From NCBI RefSeq assembly GCF_964355755.1, contig NC_092680.1:3139001-3203000 (forward strand): 64,000 nucleotides of DNA, written 5' to 3'. Source of the stretch: Antedon mediterranea (lineage: Eukaryota > Echinodermata > Crinoidea > Comatulida > Antedonidae). The first letter of the stretch is position 1, and every line of letters begins with the position of its first letter. Below, piece by piece: positions 12,361 through 25,800 of the stretch. A model generated the notes under the pieces. It was not told where the DNA came from. It ran no database searches and saw nothing but the letters and a program-made list of their open reading frames with translations. Position numbers and translations under genes: made by a program.

Positions 12361-13569
12361 ACATCAGAAGTAAGGCATACAGAGTGGTTCTGCAGGAGCA
12401 GTAATAAACAAAACATCTGAACTGCCTCAGTGAAGAACAGCATGGCAATTCTGCAGGAATAGATCGACAAAAGACGATTCCTCTGGTTAAACGAGTACTG
12501 CAAGATCAGCGATATGTCAACAAAATGGAAGATGTTTACCAATGGGAAGATTCACGAAGAGCAAACACTTTACGAGCAATAAACCACAACCCTTTAAGAA
12601 GCAGAACAATGATCGTTTGTGTTAAACGAGAGTAGTTGCAGCAATTCAATTCAATTCAATTTCTTTTTATTTCGGAAATATCATCCATATTAATAAACTT
12701 ATAAACAGAAAAAGAAAAATCGTAAACGTCAAAACGTCAACCACATCGCAGCAGAAATACAATAGCAACTTTAATATTAACCACGATGATTATTTGACGA
12801 ATTAAAATTAATTGATTTGTAAGGTATATTAATATGAATTATTGGACTGATTATTTAACTATTGATTTTTGGATCAAACGTCCAGCTAATCGTATTACAG
12901 TCATTAGCATTACCATGCCAGATACTATATACCTAAAGGCATTAGTAAATCCGTAGAGCAACTCGTATCGTTAATCACCTCATCCAAATAGAAAATGACT
13001 GTGTAAATCAGGCTCTTTGATAAATTAATCCGAAATACAATAACGTGATTAAGTCAATCAGCTTTATATTTATTTTGTGGTTAATTTTCTGGTGAATAAT
13101 ATAATTTTATCAAACACTAACAAATTTATCGCCTTTCTGAATTTATTTATTGTTAAGGGAATCTTCCACAATGAATGATTCAACCAAAACAAACCACTAA
13201 AACGATTGTTATATCAATAGTAATGAGGAAAGCCATGTATAGCTGAACCATCTAGAAAACTGAATCATCAACTCTTTTGCTTACACGTGATTCATACTGC
13301 GGGGAGATCCACTCATCACGTCGAGGTGTTGCCCGAACGTTGAATTAGGCTGCCCTCGCATCAACAAACATTTCTATCGTCTGTAGTCATATGTACGCAT
13401 GCTCAGTACACGTTTTCGTCATGAATCATTGATACGGAGGGATGGTCTCTGATTATGAAAGGAATAACTATTTGAATAATTTGTAAAATGTTAAGTTGTT
13501 GGAATGGCGTTGGTTTGTATTTATATCCGATTTATTCAGAATAAGATAAGCAAAATAACTGTCAAAACA
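12361..13569. other. Gene-free stretch with one retroelement tail
   Basis: Apart from the tail-like sequence at 12640-12720, no gene or repeat was recognised here. Confidence 0.5.
12640..12720 (-). mobile_element. Retroelement 3' tail, minus orientation, with AATTC-type repeats
   Basis: On the minus strand this reads ATGGATGATATTTCCGAAAT, then AAAAAGAAA, then a short ATTGA repeat. The same tail pattern (ATCCGAAATAAAGAAA followed by a short tandem repeat) recurs at about 28522-28565 (minus) and 35762-35910 (plus). Short tandem repeats after a fixed 3' end are typical of non-LTR retrotransposon or SINE insertions; the class is inferred. Confidence 0.5.
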
Positions 13570-13574
13570 TAGTT

Positions 13575-13915
13575 GATGTGTTTATGAATGAGTAGGGTTA
13601 CACCTAAACGTTGTCATTGAAGTGCTCATTGTTTTCTGATAGGTATGGAATGCTGAATAGAAAAAGTTTTGTTTTTCTATTTAATTCATCAGTTGATACT
13701 GCTGTTGTAGTATTTTATTTTAAGCATACTTTTAAAGTCACGCCACAATTTGTGGGTCTATGAATGAGGGCTACACCTAAACGTTTTCATCGAAGCGCAA
13801 TGTCCTCATTGTTTTCTGATAGATATGGAATGTTGAATGGAAAAAGCTTTTTTTAATATTTATTTCAGTGCTGTTGTAGTTTTTTTTATAAGCATACTTT
13901 GAAGCAGGTGGAGGT
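13575..13915 (+). repeat. Imperfect tandem duplication, ~177-bp unit
   Basis: Two copies share TATGAATGAG, TACACCTAAACGTT, TCATTGTTTTCTGATAG and ATATGGAATG-like blocks in the same order (first near 13583-13670, second near 13759-13850). They differ by several substitutions and indels, including AATGTCC present only in the second. No coding frame is conserved. Confidence 0.65.
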
Positions 13916-13939
13916 GAAAAAATGCACTCCCTAGTCTAA

Positions 13940-14300
13940 TTCCGCTGTTCATTTTGCTTTATTTTCGCATTGAAGAAACGGCATAAATCAACTAAAAGTA
14001 AATCAATTTCGTTTAGCCTAACAAAATGCAATAGAAGTCCAAATACTGTATGTAGACGATGCGACTGTTTAGATTTAACATTAAACTAATATGATTAATA
14101 TTGGCCTACAACCTATATACTGTATATATAATACCGCTGTTCATTTTGCTTTATTTTGGCATTGAATGAACGGCATAGATCTGAGTAAATCAATTTAGTT
14201 TAGCCTTTAAAAATGCAATAGAGAACTCTATATACTGTGAATGTTTATATTTAACATTAAACTAATATCATTAATATTGGCCTATAACCTACATAATTAA
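13940..14300 (+). repeat. Imperfect tandem duplication, ~190-bp unit
   Basis: Copies near 13940-14120 and 14132-14300 both contain CCGCTGTTCATTTTGCTTTA, a CATTGAA..AACGGCATA block, AGTAAATCAATTT, and TTAACATTAAACTAATAT followed by ATTAATATTGGCCTA. It lies directly beside the 13.6-13.9 kb duplication, so this stretch has undergone repeated local duplication. Confidence 0.65.
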
Positions 14301-14850
14301 ACAGGTTTATTTATAACTTTATAACTTTATTACTTTCGTTGAATGATTTATCGATTCGATGACTGTGAATAATAAAAGTGATGTTGCTTCATCCAACTCA
14401 TCAAAATGACGTCACCGCGTAAGAATTAAAGATGACGGAAGCTTACGGTAATATCACAATATTATAAAACCCATCACATGATAGCATTAGTGAGATTCAG
14501 ACTCGATGAGTAATAATACAGTAGCATAGAAGATGATATTTACTTGTCAAAACTATTAAAGAAGTTCATCAACTTTCAAAGCCAGGGTGGGGGGATACAC
14601 GGATGATGAAAAGTTTACCTTTTTTTAGGCCTCAAAACAGAATCAAACAGAAAAAAAGATCACTTCGGTCACGCACCAAATTAGATCACTGATTTGATTG
14701 ATTGAAGTAATGGTAACTAAATATAATATAATATAATTTGATTTTTTGATTAATATGATTTTTGTTTATTATTATAAGCGAACTTACAGTCTTTGTTATA
14801 GGCCTAGCTATTGTAAAACCAGTTGAAATTTGACCAACATAGAATACAAT

Positions 14851-14887
14851 ATATACAATGGAGAATAACTTATTTCTCCATGTATAT
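14851..14887. repeat. Small palindromic element, copy 1
   Basis: The arm ATATACAATGGAGAATAA (14851-14868) and the arm TTATTTCTCCATGTATAT (14870-14887) are near-perfect reverse complements. The same core, CATGGAGAAATAA against its complement, recurs at 29157-29198, so this is a dispersed hairpin rather than a chance one. Confidence 0.55.
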
Positions 14888-15789
14888 ACCAAAAAGATAT
14901 TTACTTATGCGTGATCCAAATGGATGAAAATAAATAAATGAAAGAGAAGGATATAAAGAATGAACTATTAAACGAAAGAATGAAGAAATCAATGAATGGA
15001 TGAACAAGTGTGAAATAATTAACACAACGACATAACAATAACGACGATGATAAATAATCAATAACCGATTTATTTTAGTATTATAAATTAAATTATTTAT
15101 TGTTGTTTGTAGCACAAAAAACTGATTTGTCTTTGTATAAATTTCTACAGAAGAGTAGGCCTATAACAACACAATGGAATAACGGTTTATTCTGATGATA
15201 TTAGAACATTTTATTGAAAGCTATACTCTACCAGTAGATCTATAGCTGTGAGCAATGAATCATACTTTAATTAAATGAATTTGGAATACTAATTGTTGTT
15301 GTTCCGTGGAGTTGCCAGCGTCTGCTATTCTCGTAAAATAATGATGGGGGTTTCTTTCACGTGGAGCAAGTGGCTTTGTCCGTGGTGTAGCTGTAACGAG
15401 ATAGATCTCGGGGGTGCAACCTCGCTTTATTTGATTTACATCAAAAGCAAATTGTGAATGATTTTTATTTCATATGACAAACATTACAAAAGTAGTTTCG
15501 GCATGTATAAATAACTGAACTTAAATAACATAAACGGATACCAGTGGGATATTTGTGTTAAACAAAACAAAGAATGGATCGGCGGACAAAATGTTTTATT
15601 TTGTATATTTAATTTCGGTACAAAATATAGAAAAATACATACAAAAAAATGATACAAAGTATAAACAAAAGCGAACATAGTCACTGTAGGAAGACTTTCC
15701 ATTAACAGCAGAAATATAGGCCTTATACACTAATAAAATAATTAGAATAATTCTAAAGCAAAATGTAAATTACAGTACTAAAAAAATGG

Positions 15790-15905
15790 CAATTATGTGG
15801 GTACCAGTGGCTGGACCTCAATGGAGATACAAATGAAATAAGCAAAAACCTAAACAAAAACGATAAAGTAAAACAGTCAGAAAGAAATTGTAGAGATCTG
15901 AGGTA
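15790..15905 (+). repeat. Dispersed repeat, copy 1 (partner at 42500-42620, opposite strand)
   Basis: Shared blocks in the same order are GTGGGTA-CAGTGGCTGGA, CTCAAT-GAGATACAAA, AAATAAGCA and AACGATAAAGTAAAACAG. The minus-strand partner at 42500-42620 keeps a 66-codon open frame, so the sequence may derive from a mobile element's coding or 3' region. The family was not identified. Confidence 0.55.
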
Positions 15906-18900
15906 CGGTAGCTAACCCTTCCGCAATTTTAACTAAATTGAAGAAATAGAAATTATGATTGGGTTGGACTTGACATCTGTCATCATTGTATGGGCGTGGC
16001 ACCTTATCACATGACAGTTCCTATCACGAGGAAGACAATTTACTGTTGAAACGTAACCGGAGCGTTTATTTTTACAATAAATAATGTACCGGTATTATAG
16101 TACCCATCATTATTTCCTTCTTCCGTAATATGCCAGTTTCCAAATCAATATTCCATTGAACATGTTTATGTTTCGTTTTGACTTTTAGTTTTCGCTACCG
16201 GTAAGGTTTAAAAATGGTAATATCTACACATAGGTAAATGATTTAGTCTATAGGCCTGGATTAGAATGTTACTAATAATAACATGAGGAGGAAGAAACCT
16301 CCTTTAGATGATCCCATTTGCATGAAATTGGGTAAAGGTTCAATATGTACGCATGGACTTCTTCAATACAATTTTAGAAATGCAAGTCATTAAAACATTG
16401 TAATGCAGTATAGTACAGTAGGACCATGATGGTCATGTATGTTACTGACGTCATAATTAAGAGTCTCTATAAACGTAAAAGAGTGAAGTTTTTCACTGTT
16501 TTTCGACTATTGAGCCATTTTCTCTATTCAAACGTGTGAAATTAAGATAATTTTTTAGTGAATTTTTCTTTCATGTTGGCTTATACTACAAACTGCAAAG
16601 CCACTATAGATTGTTCCAAACACTCAAGTGTCAAAAAAAGTTTCAAAAGTTGTCTAATGCTAGGAGGCAAGGACGTTGTCCAATCACAAGCGTTGGATTA
16701 TCCGAACTCTCGATTGTCATTGGTCAATCGCTTGGGTTAAGTTTACGTTTTTGCATTGCGTCAAAGTGGGAATGTTATCGCCTTGCAGTTTAAGATTTTT
16801 TTATTAGTAGGCCTACTGGTAAACTGCTGTCAATTCGCATGAATCGTTATTTTTTTATTTTAAGTACTAGTAAACGCATGAATCGTCATTTTCCGAGAAG
16901 AAAAATGATTAGATTGTTCTCGCTTACAATCTACTTGTCAAATGCACAGGTATTTGCACATTAACAAAACCGGGGGTTTATTAGGCGTACAGTAATTCCC
17001 GCCAAAAATCGAACATAATGACAAGTGATATTTTTTAAGACTCTTCCGGGTTACGCTTGCCGCCAAAACGGAAAAGTTGGCCGTCTGCCAAATGCACTGA
17101 CAATCAAAAAAAAAAAGGAAGACTAGATTAATTCATTTATAACAGGGAATTTCCTTTCTGTTTCTGGGTAAAGCATTCCGTTGTTTATTTCATCCCGAAA
17201 AATAACCCATATGACGTTTTTCAAATATTATATTACTGTACTCTGTACCGTATGTAAGTTGTGATTTTGTTCTATTATGATATCACAGTAAATAGGCCTC
17301 ATAATAATAATAATAATAATTGTGTCGGCATGTTATATTGCTGCTAAGTGGGTCGCGGCGTGACGGTCGTGCCTGTCAAAATTACAATTGACATTATTAT
17401 TAGGCCTACGTAGTAAAGTTTCGTTGTGGTGGTCTCTCTGTGGTGTTTATGTCGTCGTTTAAAGTGGAATCATTTATATTTACCATGTATTTACCAGTGA
17501 TATAGGCCTACAGTCAATATATATTGAGCCATGCTTTCAGATGCATGCAATGAAGTACTGTAGGCCTACAAAATTCGGGTAATTCGTCAAATTACTCGCG
17601 TTGCACCTTAGTGCTTGAGAGGTTATCACATTATGACCATGCCCTTCCGGACGGTACATCACTCACTGGCAATACAATTTTTTGTCATCGATGATGTTGC
17701 CCAACTTCTTCTTTCACATAATTTGCTGTATTCGTTCCGTCAACACAACTTGATGATTCACAAATAGCCCTGACACACGTTATACGCATGCGTACTAAAC
17801 CATCATTGTCATTGTATGGATTAGAACATAAATAACTTGCATAATAAAACGACTGTTCCCTGGTTCACACAACTAAAAAGGCAATTCACCTTACATGTCA
17901 ATGCTCTTTTCTTTTGCGCGCAATGTGCAATTTAAAACCATTATTCTGCCGTTACAATTTCCAGGATACCTCATTATTACTTTTATCTCACTTATCCGGC
18001 GTTGAATTAAGATCAGTTCAGTGGCCGTTACTGTCAGCTACCTTTCCGGTGCGCCAGGCTGGAAACTTCCGAGTGAATTGACATCTGGCAAAACATTTTC
18101 CCCCATATTCAACACACCAACCGCATACATTTTGGTATGATTTCAAAGGGGGTGCGAGAATGAAGATGGGATAAGGCCCTGATGAGTGTTGCCGCTGCTG
18201 TTGTACCAACAAAAATCATATTCCATTAAGAGTACATTAACATTTTATGTTGTGCACTTTGCTTGGGTTACCGACTAAATGTGTAACTATAGGCCTAATA
18301 GGCCTACTCGATCGTCTTGTTTAATTTTTGAATCTATGTCTTTGAATTCTAGTGTTCATAATCGGTACGTTATTGACCAAACAACAGTACTGGTGACTGG
18401 GGTCATACTCTAAAGCAAAATGGGAAATGGTGATAAAAATGGGGAAATAAAGTAGGCCTACAATTATTCAATTATCATCAGAATTGTCTCTCTCGACCAA
18501 TCTTGCCGCTTCTCCTCCCCAGGCTACCGGTCACGTACAAGCTGATTTATACAATGTGCTTGTTTCTGGGAGATAAGGCATCTCTTCCTGCCACCGGGAT
18601 TTTAGGTTCTATGTGCTTGCATCTAGGACCCAGTGTTACTGATGAATTATCACCGCGTGGTCCATTACTAATCTTTGGTACCGGTTGGATTTTAAACAAA
18701 AAACCCGGTCTTCCTCCTTTTTATAAATTCTGTTCAAAATGCACCTGTTGCGTAAGCCTACATTTCTAATACATCAAAGTTCCAATTTTGTATTATGTTA
18801 ATAAAAATATATAAGTATTTAATATCGTCATATCGTACAAAGGTCCAATCATTTACCAAGTAGCGGTACCGATACTATGATGGTGGTCAAAGTTTTCACT

Positions 18901-19454
18901 TTTTTGTGGGAAATTTTGAAACATCGGTATGTTGAATTTTTCAGTGGAAGTTGGCTTACCGACTATAAACATATCCTTTTCTCGAAAATGAAACCGTTTT
19001 CACTTCAAGGAATATGCACCAAGAATGCTAGATTTGCATTCTTATCAATTACCAACAACCCATGATGCTACAATGCCAGTAACGGAATACGTATAACCTA
19101 TAAAATCTACAGTAGACACATGTTACATTCATGACATTCATGTCAAATTCACCTTCAATATAGGCCTAGGTGTAGCTAAAAATAACTTGTTTTCCACTTG
19201 TAGTTCTCCTGTCACAAAGTGAGAGATAACAGTATGTGTGCGTACCGATTCCCAGTACTGTATCTCCACATACTGCTGTATCTATTTCCGAATATTTAGT
19301 AATACAGCATCTCATTTTTATCACATGTTATGCCTGTATCATGTAAGGTTAGGTTAAGGGCTATGTTACTACTAGATACATGTGAAACACATGTGATGTT
19401 GTATTACCAAATATTATTCCAATGGTACTTCGCAAATAGACACAGTGCCGAGAA

Positions 19455-19815
19455 TCGGCTGTGTAGTGGAGATGAAAAAACAAAACCACATATATAAAGT
19501 AGACTCCTCCATTAGGGCAGACTCGGGGTATACCTCCAATAAGGTACACTTTTCTTCGATACTTGTACTTATACGGCAATTTCTGTTAAGTGTGTCTCTA
19601 TTAAGTGGACAATTTGGGTTGGGTCCCAGGGCTTTGCTGTGTAGTGGAGATAAACAATACAAAACCACATGATATCAAAATAGAACACCCTCAATTGGGA
19701 CAGATTTGGGGTAAACCTCCAATAGGGGACACTTTTGCTTGATACTTATACGGCAATTTCTGTTTAGTGGGCCTCTATTAAGTGGACACTTGGGGTCCCT
19801 GGGGTGTTTCTGTAT
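19455..19815 (+). repeat. Tandem dimer of a ~180-bp repeat
   Basis: Two copies (about 19455-19640 and 19641-19815) share GCTGTGTAGTGGAGAT, ACAAAACCACAT, a GGG-CAGA-T-GGGGTA-ACCTCCAAT block, ACTTATACGGCAATTTCTGT and CTCTATTAAGTGGACA. They diverge by roughly a tenth to a fifth by eye. No coding frame is preserved. Confidence 0.7.
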
Positions 19816-19966
19816 ATTGTAAAGTAATAAAGGATTTGAACAGAGTTGAGTTGGTGAATGAATGAACAATGACAGTTTAATTCATTTTAATTGGTAATTA
19901 ATGATCGACAAACACGATCGTTATGGATGTGGTTACATCGTATTATGGTTATCTTCCAGGAACTTG

Positions 19967-20123
19967 CTAAAGTATACTACCAAACTTTATGTGACAAAAA
20001 AAAATGTCGTAAGCCCATGTATGGACATGATGATGTCATATCACTACCATAGTTGGGCATATGACTACCATATTTGGGCACATCACGCTTTTTTTTTGTC
20101 AAACTAGTTTGATAGAGCTTTAC
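19967..20123 (+). mobile_element. Short inverted-repeat element, copy 1 of 5
   Basis: This MITE family has ends related to AGCTCTGTCTACACTATCAA. Its interior contains GTGACA, TGGACATGATGATGTCATAT, CACTACCATA and ATTTGGGCA, then TTTTTTGTCAAACTAGTTTG. In this copy the left end is degraded and the right end truncated to TTTGATAGAGCTTT. Confidence 0.65.
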
Positions 20124-21739
20124 GTTGGGCCGCCAAACACTATGCATTTAAAAGGCACATCTGTAGGCTACATGCATAATAAACTGTAAATGCCAGGAGT
20201 TGGCCAAAGTTGTAGACATCCATGAGTTACGAAATTACTGTGACACATAATCTAATTATTGCTAGTATAGTAATAGATGGGGTACGGCAATAGAACGAGT
20301 AGGCCTATAGCTAGGGCGAGAGAGAATAACTAAAGAACTATTGCACTTCTTCGGATGTTGGGCACACGCAATCATCAAAATGCATCGACGGGTTTTCCTT
20401 GATTTTCCAAACAACCATCTTAAATTTCATATGCCAACATACAGTGCACTGTGTGTGGTGGTCATTTTAATCATTCTTGGAAAAACCCATTTTCCTCCCA
20501 AACCTTAATTCGTTTCCGGTTGCTGTTGTTTAAAGATGAAATGTCACTTCTTTTTTTCAATTGGTGAATTATAATAGGCCTTTGCAATAACATACGTAAA
20601 TACCGGCAAACAGCATTTGACATTTCAAAATGGGTACCGGTATATCAAACTATCACGCAGAATTTCGAAACATAACACATTTTTTTGTAATGAAAACAGT
20701 TTTTTTTTATTGACAAAAATCGTCAGTACAGTATTGGATTTTACACAAAATGGAACCATTGTTGCGTTATGTACAAAAACAAAAATATCAAAAATTAACA
20801 CAGCAACCTGCAATTTACCCTTTCTAGAAACATTTTTTTTTCAAAGCATTTTAAACATTCTTTAATACAAATGACGAACATTTTTTGTACAAAAGCTTAC
20901 ATAGAGCGCCACACGTCATACGATAATAAAGAGCAATGGAAATGCATCGACACAGACGGATTGGAAATTGTACGGAAATTGGCTAATAAATTATTTATAA
21001 AACTGTTTGGTATGTATCTTGCATCGTTAAGTGGAATTAAATAGGAAGAAATTGGAACACTAAGTATAGTTGTATATGATAAGTTATAACAAAATTATAC
21101 TACGCTAAATCAACGTTGAAACGAATAGCCTACACTTCTGCATTTAAAGTTTTAGTCAAGGTAATTTGGGTTTACACCTGTCACAGGTGTATTCTTCCAG
21201 AAACATTATATACCTTTCGTTTTCGCGACGCGCCGCTAAATTACGCGCAGCTATTGAGTCGAAAATTATTCTGCGCATACTCATATGTTTCTGAGCATGG
21301 TGCAAAATGACATTCTTACTCAATAGAGTCACGTCGTGAAAGCGAAGGTTTCTAACTTCGAACTGTACTAAGCTATCAGGAAAAAGTTAGATTTGTATAA
21401 AATTACGCATGCGCAGAGGCGAGTATGCGTAAAGTACAATGTGATGGATTACAATTTCAAACGCATAATCAAGTAAACTTTCGAAAGGGAATTATAAAAA
21501 GTACTGTTGGCATAATTAACCTTCTAATTAAGCAATATTTAAGCGTCAATAATGGAATGTATCAAATACATCTTTAAAATATAAAATGTTTCTTCTTTCA
21601 ATAAACTGATAACAAATAATAATAATACGGTACTGCATTTCCCTAATCATGTAGCACTGTGGGAGTTGGTCTTGTTGAGTCAAATAAACCGTCTGTTAGG
21701 CCTATAGTAAGGCCCTACTTATCTTTTTTTAAAGTCAAC
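20124..21739. other. Region downstream of the TGIF gene; probable 3' untranslated sequence at its right end
   Basis: No separate gene was recognised. For the minus-strand TGIF gene this is downstream sequence. A minus-strand AATAAA (TTTATT at 20706-20711) is about 1 kb past the stop, but nearer non-canonical sites cannot be excluded. The 60-80 codon frames on both strands look random. Confidence 0.35.
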
Positions 21740-22842
21740 TCATGCATTTACAGCCACCCCAAATGAATGTTCATACTTTTTAGGCCGATGGTGATTTGTT
21801 GTCTGCCTTTCGCTTTCCCGCCTCGACACTGCGGCCTCAACCAAAACATCAAATTTACTAAAGGCGTTTCCATTGTTACACTGGGTTTCTTTGGTAAAGT
21901 CTTTTTCTGGTGGTGGTTGTAAATTTAAATTATATTTCCTTGTAGAGTTGAATGTTTCATCACGATCGTCTTTTCTATTGTCTATCGGCGATTCAGAGTC
22001 TTTTCTAACAACCAAGTTCAAAGGTGTTTCGCATTCATGTCTTCTCATCCAATGATGACGAGGGTGCTGTCCGTACATTAATCCATAATATGGTGATGGC
22101 ATAATCGGGTGCATTGGGTGCAGGGAATGCATTGTCCTGGCAGGCGGTGCCAAAAACGCTGAATAGAATGGAATAGCAGGTTCACGAGTGTCATGGCAAA
22201 TGTATGATGTTGGAGGTCGTTGCAGCTCACGATGTGGAAGAGATCGAATTGGAGACGGGGACCTTCTTCGCGAAGGTAGCAACGTTTCTGGTTGTTGAGG
22301 TGGTGTATAAGGTGGTGTTACTGGGTGGTAAGGACGTTCCATTGGAGAGATACTCTCAGATTTTGTATCTTCCTCATCAATGTCTTTTGTCGAATCAGTT
22401 TCACTTTCTGTCAGTCGTCTTTCTGACGATTCGTAACTGTCAGCTTCTGAAATATCGTCCGTTTCCATCGGTTCTTCGCTGTTTTCGGATTCCTTCCTTG
22501 CCTTGGATTTTGCTGAAGTCTTTCGAGAGATTGTGAATTTGTCGGGATCGTGGCCTTCTTTTCTAATCATTTCTGGAAGGATTCTTCGCCTTGCGTTGAT
22601 GAACCAATTGCAAACTTGCAAAATTGTAAGATTAGCCATCTGGGCAAGCTGCATTTTCTCTTGATCATTCGGGTAAGCATTGTATCGATGTTCGTATAAC
22701 CATTGTTTTAATATCTTCACAGCTTCTTTTGGCAAGTTTCCTCTACGTTTCTTTGCTGGTCTTTTTTCACCAGTTTGATTAGGCTTCCGGAAAACAACTC
22801 CGATTGGCGCTGGAGGTTCAACCTCATAAGTCTTGGTACTTA
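21740..22842 (-). CDS. TGIF: TGIF coding exon 2 (homeodomain and C-terminal region)
   Basis: The splice acceptor on the minus strand is TTTTTCAG, ending at 22843. The exon carries residues 6-372 and ends in TGA at 21742-21740. The entire homeodomain is in this one exon. Confidence 0.9.
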
Positions 22843-25800
22843 CTGAAAAACATAAAGTATAAATACATTTACTTAAACGAACATTATTCTACATATCAAG
22901 AATTGTATAGTATGACTTTATTTGACCATGGATAAATTTAATTCTCAGTGATTTGACAGAAATGTAAAGTTAAAAGCTAATATTAATCCTTTGACCTAGA
23001 TAGTTCAATCAAACACAGAACGAGATATATGAATTTGTAAATATTGACATATCGTGATTTCAAGGGACGAGTATACAAGGGGCATTGAGTTACATCCTGT
23101 ATCCTTTGTCTGCTAAAGATTGCTCATTCCATGTTCAAACTTCTGTCGAAAGACACTCAAGGTCCAATCAAATATTGTCAACAAGACATTCGGAAAAGTT
23201 TCTGACCACAAAGGATGACCCTGTACCCATATTGGCTCGACGGTTTACATTTGTCGTCCAAATAGACTTGCTTCGCGTACAATGTTAATTGATAAACCGG
23301 TCTATATTAAATTTAAAGATATTTTTCTTTTATATCAATTCAGTTAAAAAATCCAATTTAAATCACTTTAGTTTACTTCCCGACGAAATGTCATTCAAAC
23401 GTCACCGATATTGACAAGTGTGATTGTACATAAACATAAATTAACACCATGGACTTATTGACAATAAATCACTATTGTCTGTATTTACATAAAATATCGG
23501 AATCAGTGACCCGTAAGAGAAATTAGTAAACCAATTAAGATAAATGAATACGTCGTCTTAAAAGGCAATTAGCAATAAAACTTGATGGGATTTTGCTAGC
23601 ACACCATGGACATATAATTATATTTTTTATTTATTTTTTATTTTAACCATATTTAATGAGGGTGATCCATCCAGCATTTGCTGATCATTTGGGACCCTCA
23701 GTATAGGTCCACGACCACACCATTGCGCAAGAAGTATAGCTTTAATTGGAGTAAATATGTAAAAACAACAGCAATAGGCTAAGGCTCAATACATCACGTT
23801 TCAAAATTAAATTATTAAACAGAATGAACTTTAAACTTCACCTGGTACAGCAGTACCACTAGACAAAGAAATATATTCTAGAAAATTCCTCCCTACAAAC
23901 ATGTTGCTGGTATTTTGTAAGTAATTAAGTTATTCCTTTACGGTTGTTCTGCTCTCGGGGATATTATAATATTTTCTAAAATTCGAGTTCAATGGTAATC
24001 TTGTTAGGCTTACTACCTGCATTTTTAAAACCCTTTTCTCGTTTCATTCATAAAAGGCAACACGTGGTCGCTTTTGATACAACAGGCTTTTATTTAACAA
24101 GCCACGAAACGGTATCTGATTGGTTCTTTCCATACGAAACTCAGCACGTGTTTTAATGGTCGGGTTTTCCTGTACTTTTAGTTGCAACGCAATGAGTTTT
24201 TAGAGAAAAAAATGAAGGAAAATTAGTAGGCAATTAGAGTGAACATTATTCTAGATTGTATTAACAGTTATTTCTTGCACGTAAAATTAATTCAATTGTT
24301 TTCAACTATGGAGTGATAGGTCTAAGCAATCAAAAAGTCAACTGTAAGTTATTCGTAGCCAATCTGCGTTATTGAATAATGAGTAAAAAATACGAGCTAC
24401 AGACGTTTGACACGTGTGGCATCTCATACATAATGGTGCAGCATTCGGGAATTGAAAAGCAAACATCAATAATGATGATGACGCATACAACAACCGGTGT
24501 CTAGTCTTACGATGAGAAGTCAACCAGTTGTCAAAAATCTAATCAGGGTAAATTAATTTCGGATCTGATAGTGTTGTACGTCGAGAGACAGAAGGGTTGG
24601 ATCACACACAGATTCCCGCGCAAACAAAGAACACGATTTAGATTATAAACCGTCAGAATGTAATAAAAACAATGCTTGTACAAAGTATAAAAATATTAAT
24701 AATAATTATGCAAATAAAATAAAATTACGATTCAGTTATTATGTATATTTCAGTTATGATTAAGAATATTCTAGATGTTTCACTGCAAAAGAGGAGGAAA
24801 TAAAATGTCGAAGTAGACATAAAATATAAATGTAAACACAAAAAAGAAATCGCAACTAACACGTGGTTTAATTAAGAACACCATCAACGGAATTAACGGT
24901 TTCAGTTTCAGATTGAATGATGTAATTTTCAATCTGGAAAAAGCAATTAGCATTAAAGCCAAATTAATGATATGACCAAACTAACACGTGATCACAACCA
25001 CGCGTTGTACGTCAATACGCAGCAATAATCAATTCATAATTTCATTTTATGCTAAATTTGGTAGTTGGTAAAAACCAGTTGATCGCTTTTTACAGTTGAG
25101 TATAATCGATATGAGATAATCAACTTAATCTGCGCATTGATTGTGAACTGACGAAACATCATGAGCTCGATTAGACAGTCGGGTCATTATTGTTCACGCG
25201 TCTTTGTTCATCAGGAGAACTTCCCAGTTGGTCGAAAATGACATTTAGCTTCTGTTTTGAAGTGTTGTAGTTCACTGTTGTGTTTTCGGTTGTCATTCAA
25301 ACAAAGAACTTTACCTTCCGAATGACGTTAAGATTCACCTATGAACAGCCGAATTACCAACAGGTGGAGCGGTGAACAAAAGATAGGCTGCTGCAGCGAA
25401 ACAATTTACTTTCCAATTCAAATAATTCTATTATCGAAAGAAGAACACGAGACACGCGGCGGACAAAGCAGATCGATAAGGTGCTCTATAGATTTCTAGC
25501 AATAAAAAAAATGTACTCAATTGTATGACAAAAGGCACAGCCGGGCGGATGTGTTATGCTTTGTTTATTGTGCAAGATTTGTGAGAGTATACGATACATT
25601 TAGGCCTAAAAAATACTAATTGTTTGCCGGAAGGTAGAGACCAGGATTTGGGAATACGCTCTACGGAGTGCCATACCCGATAACAAACCGTCGTGTGAAT
25701 ACACCTCAAGGGAACGTTACCAAATTAAAGACAACTTCCTTCAACATGTTACCACTTTACATCATTAATACATTTTTATTCTCTTTTTAAGAGACCCATC

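Larger units (their letters stand above)
14301..19440. other. Gene-poor intergenic stretch
   Basis: No gene was recognised. It holds the small palindrome at 14851-14887, a dispersed repeat at 15790-15905 and an (ATA)n run near 17300-17322. Open frames of 60-90 codons at 16558, 18018 and 18503 have no recognisable similarity. Confidence 0.45.

Noticed and set aside
16558-16800. Possible gene or foldback around CCAAT/ATTGG motifs
   Set aside because: Overlapping 60-codon frames have no similarity and the arms do not pair convincingly.
21740-22735. Iroquois (Irx) identity for the homeobox gene
   Set aside because: Both are TALE class, but [19 protein letters not shown] after the homeodomain and the C-terminal FDVLVEAAV are TGIF features; no Iro box was seen.
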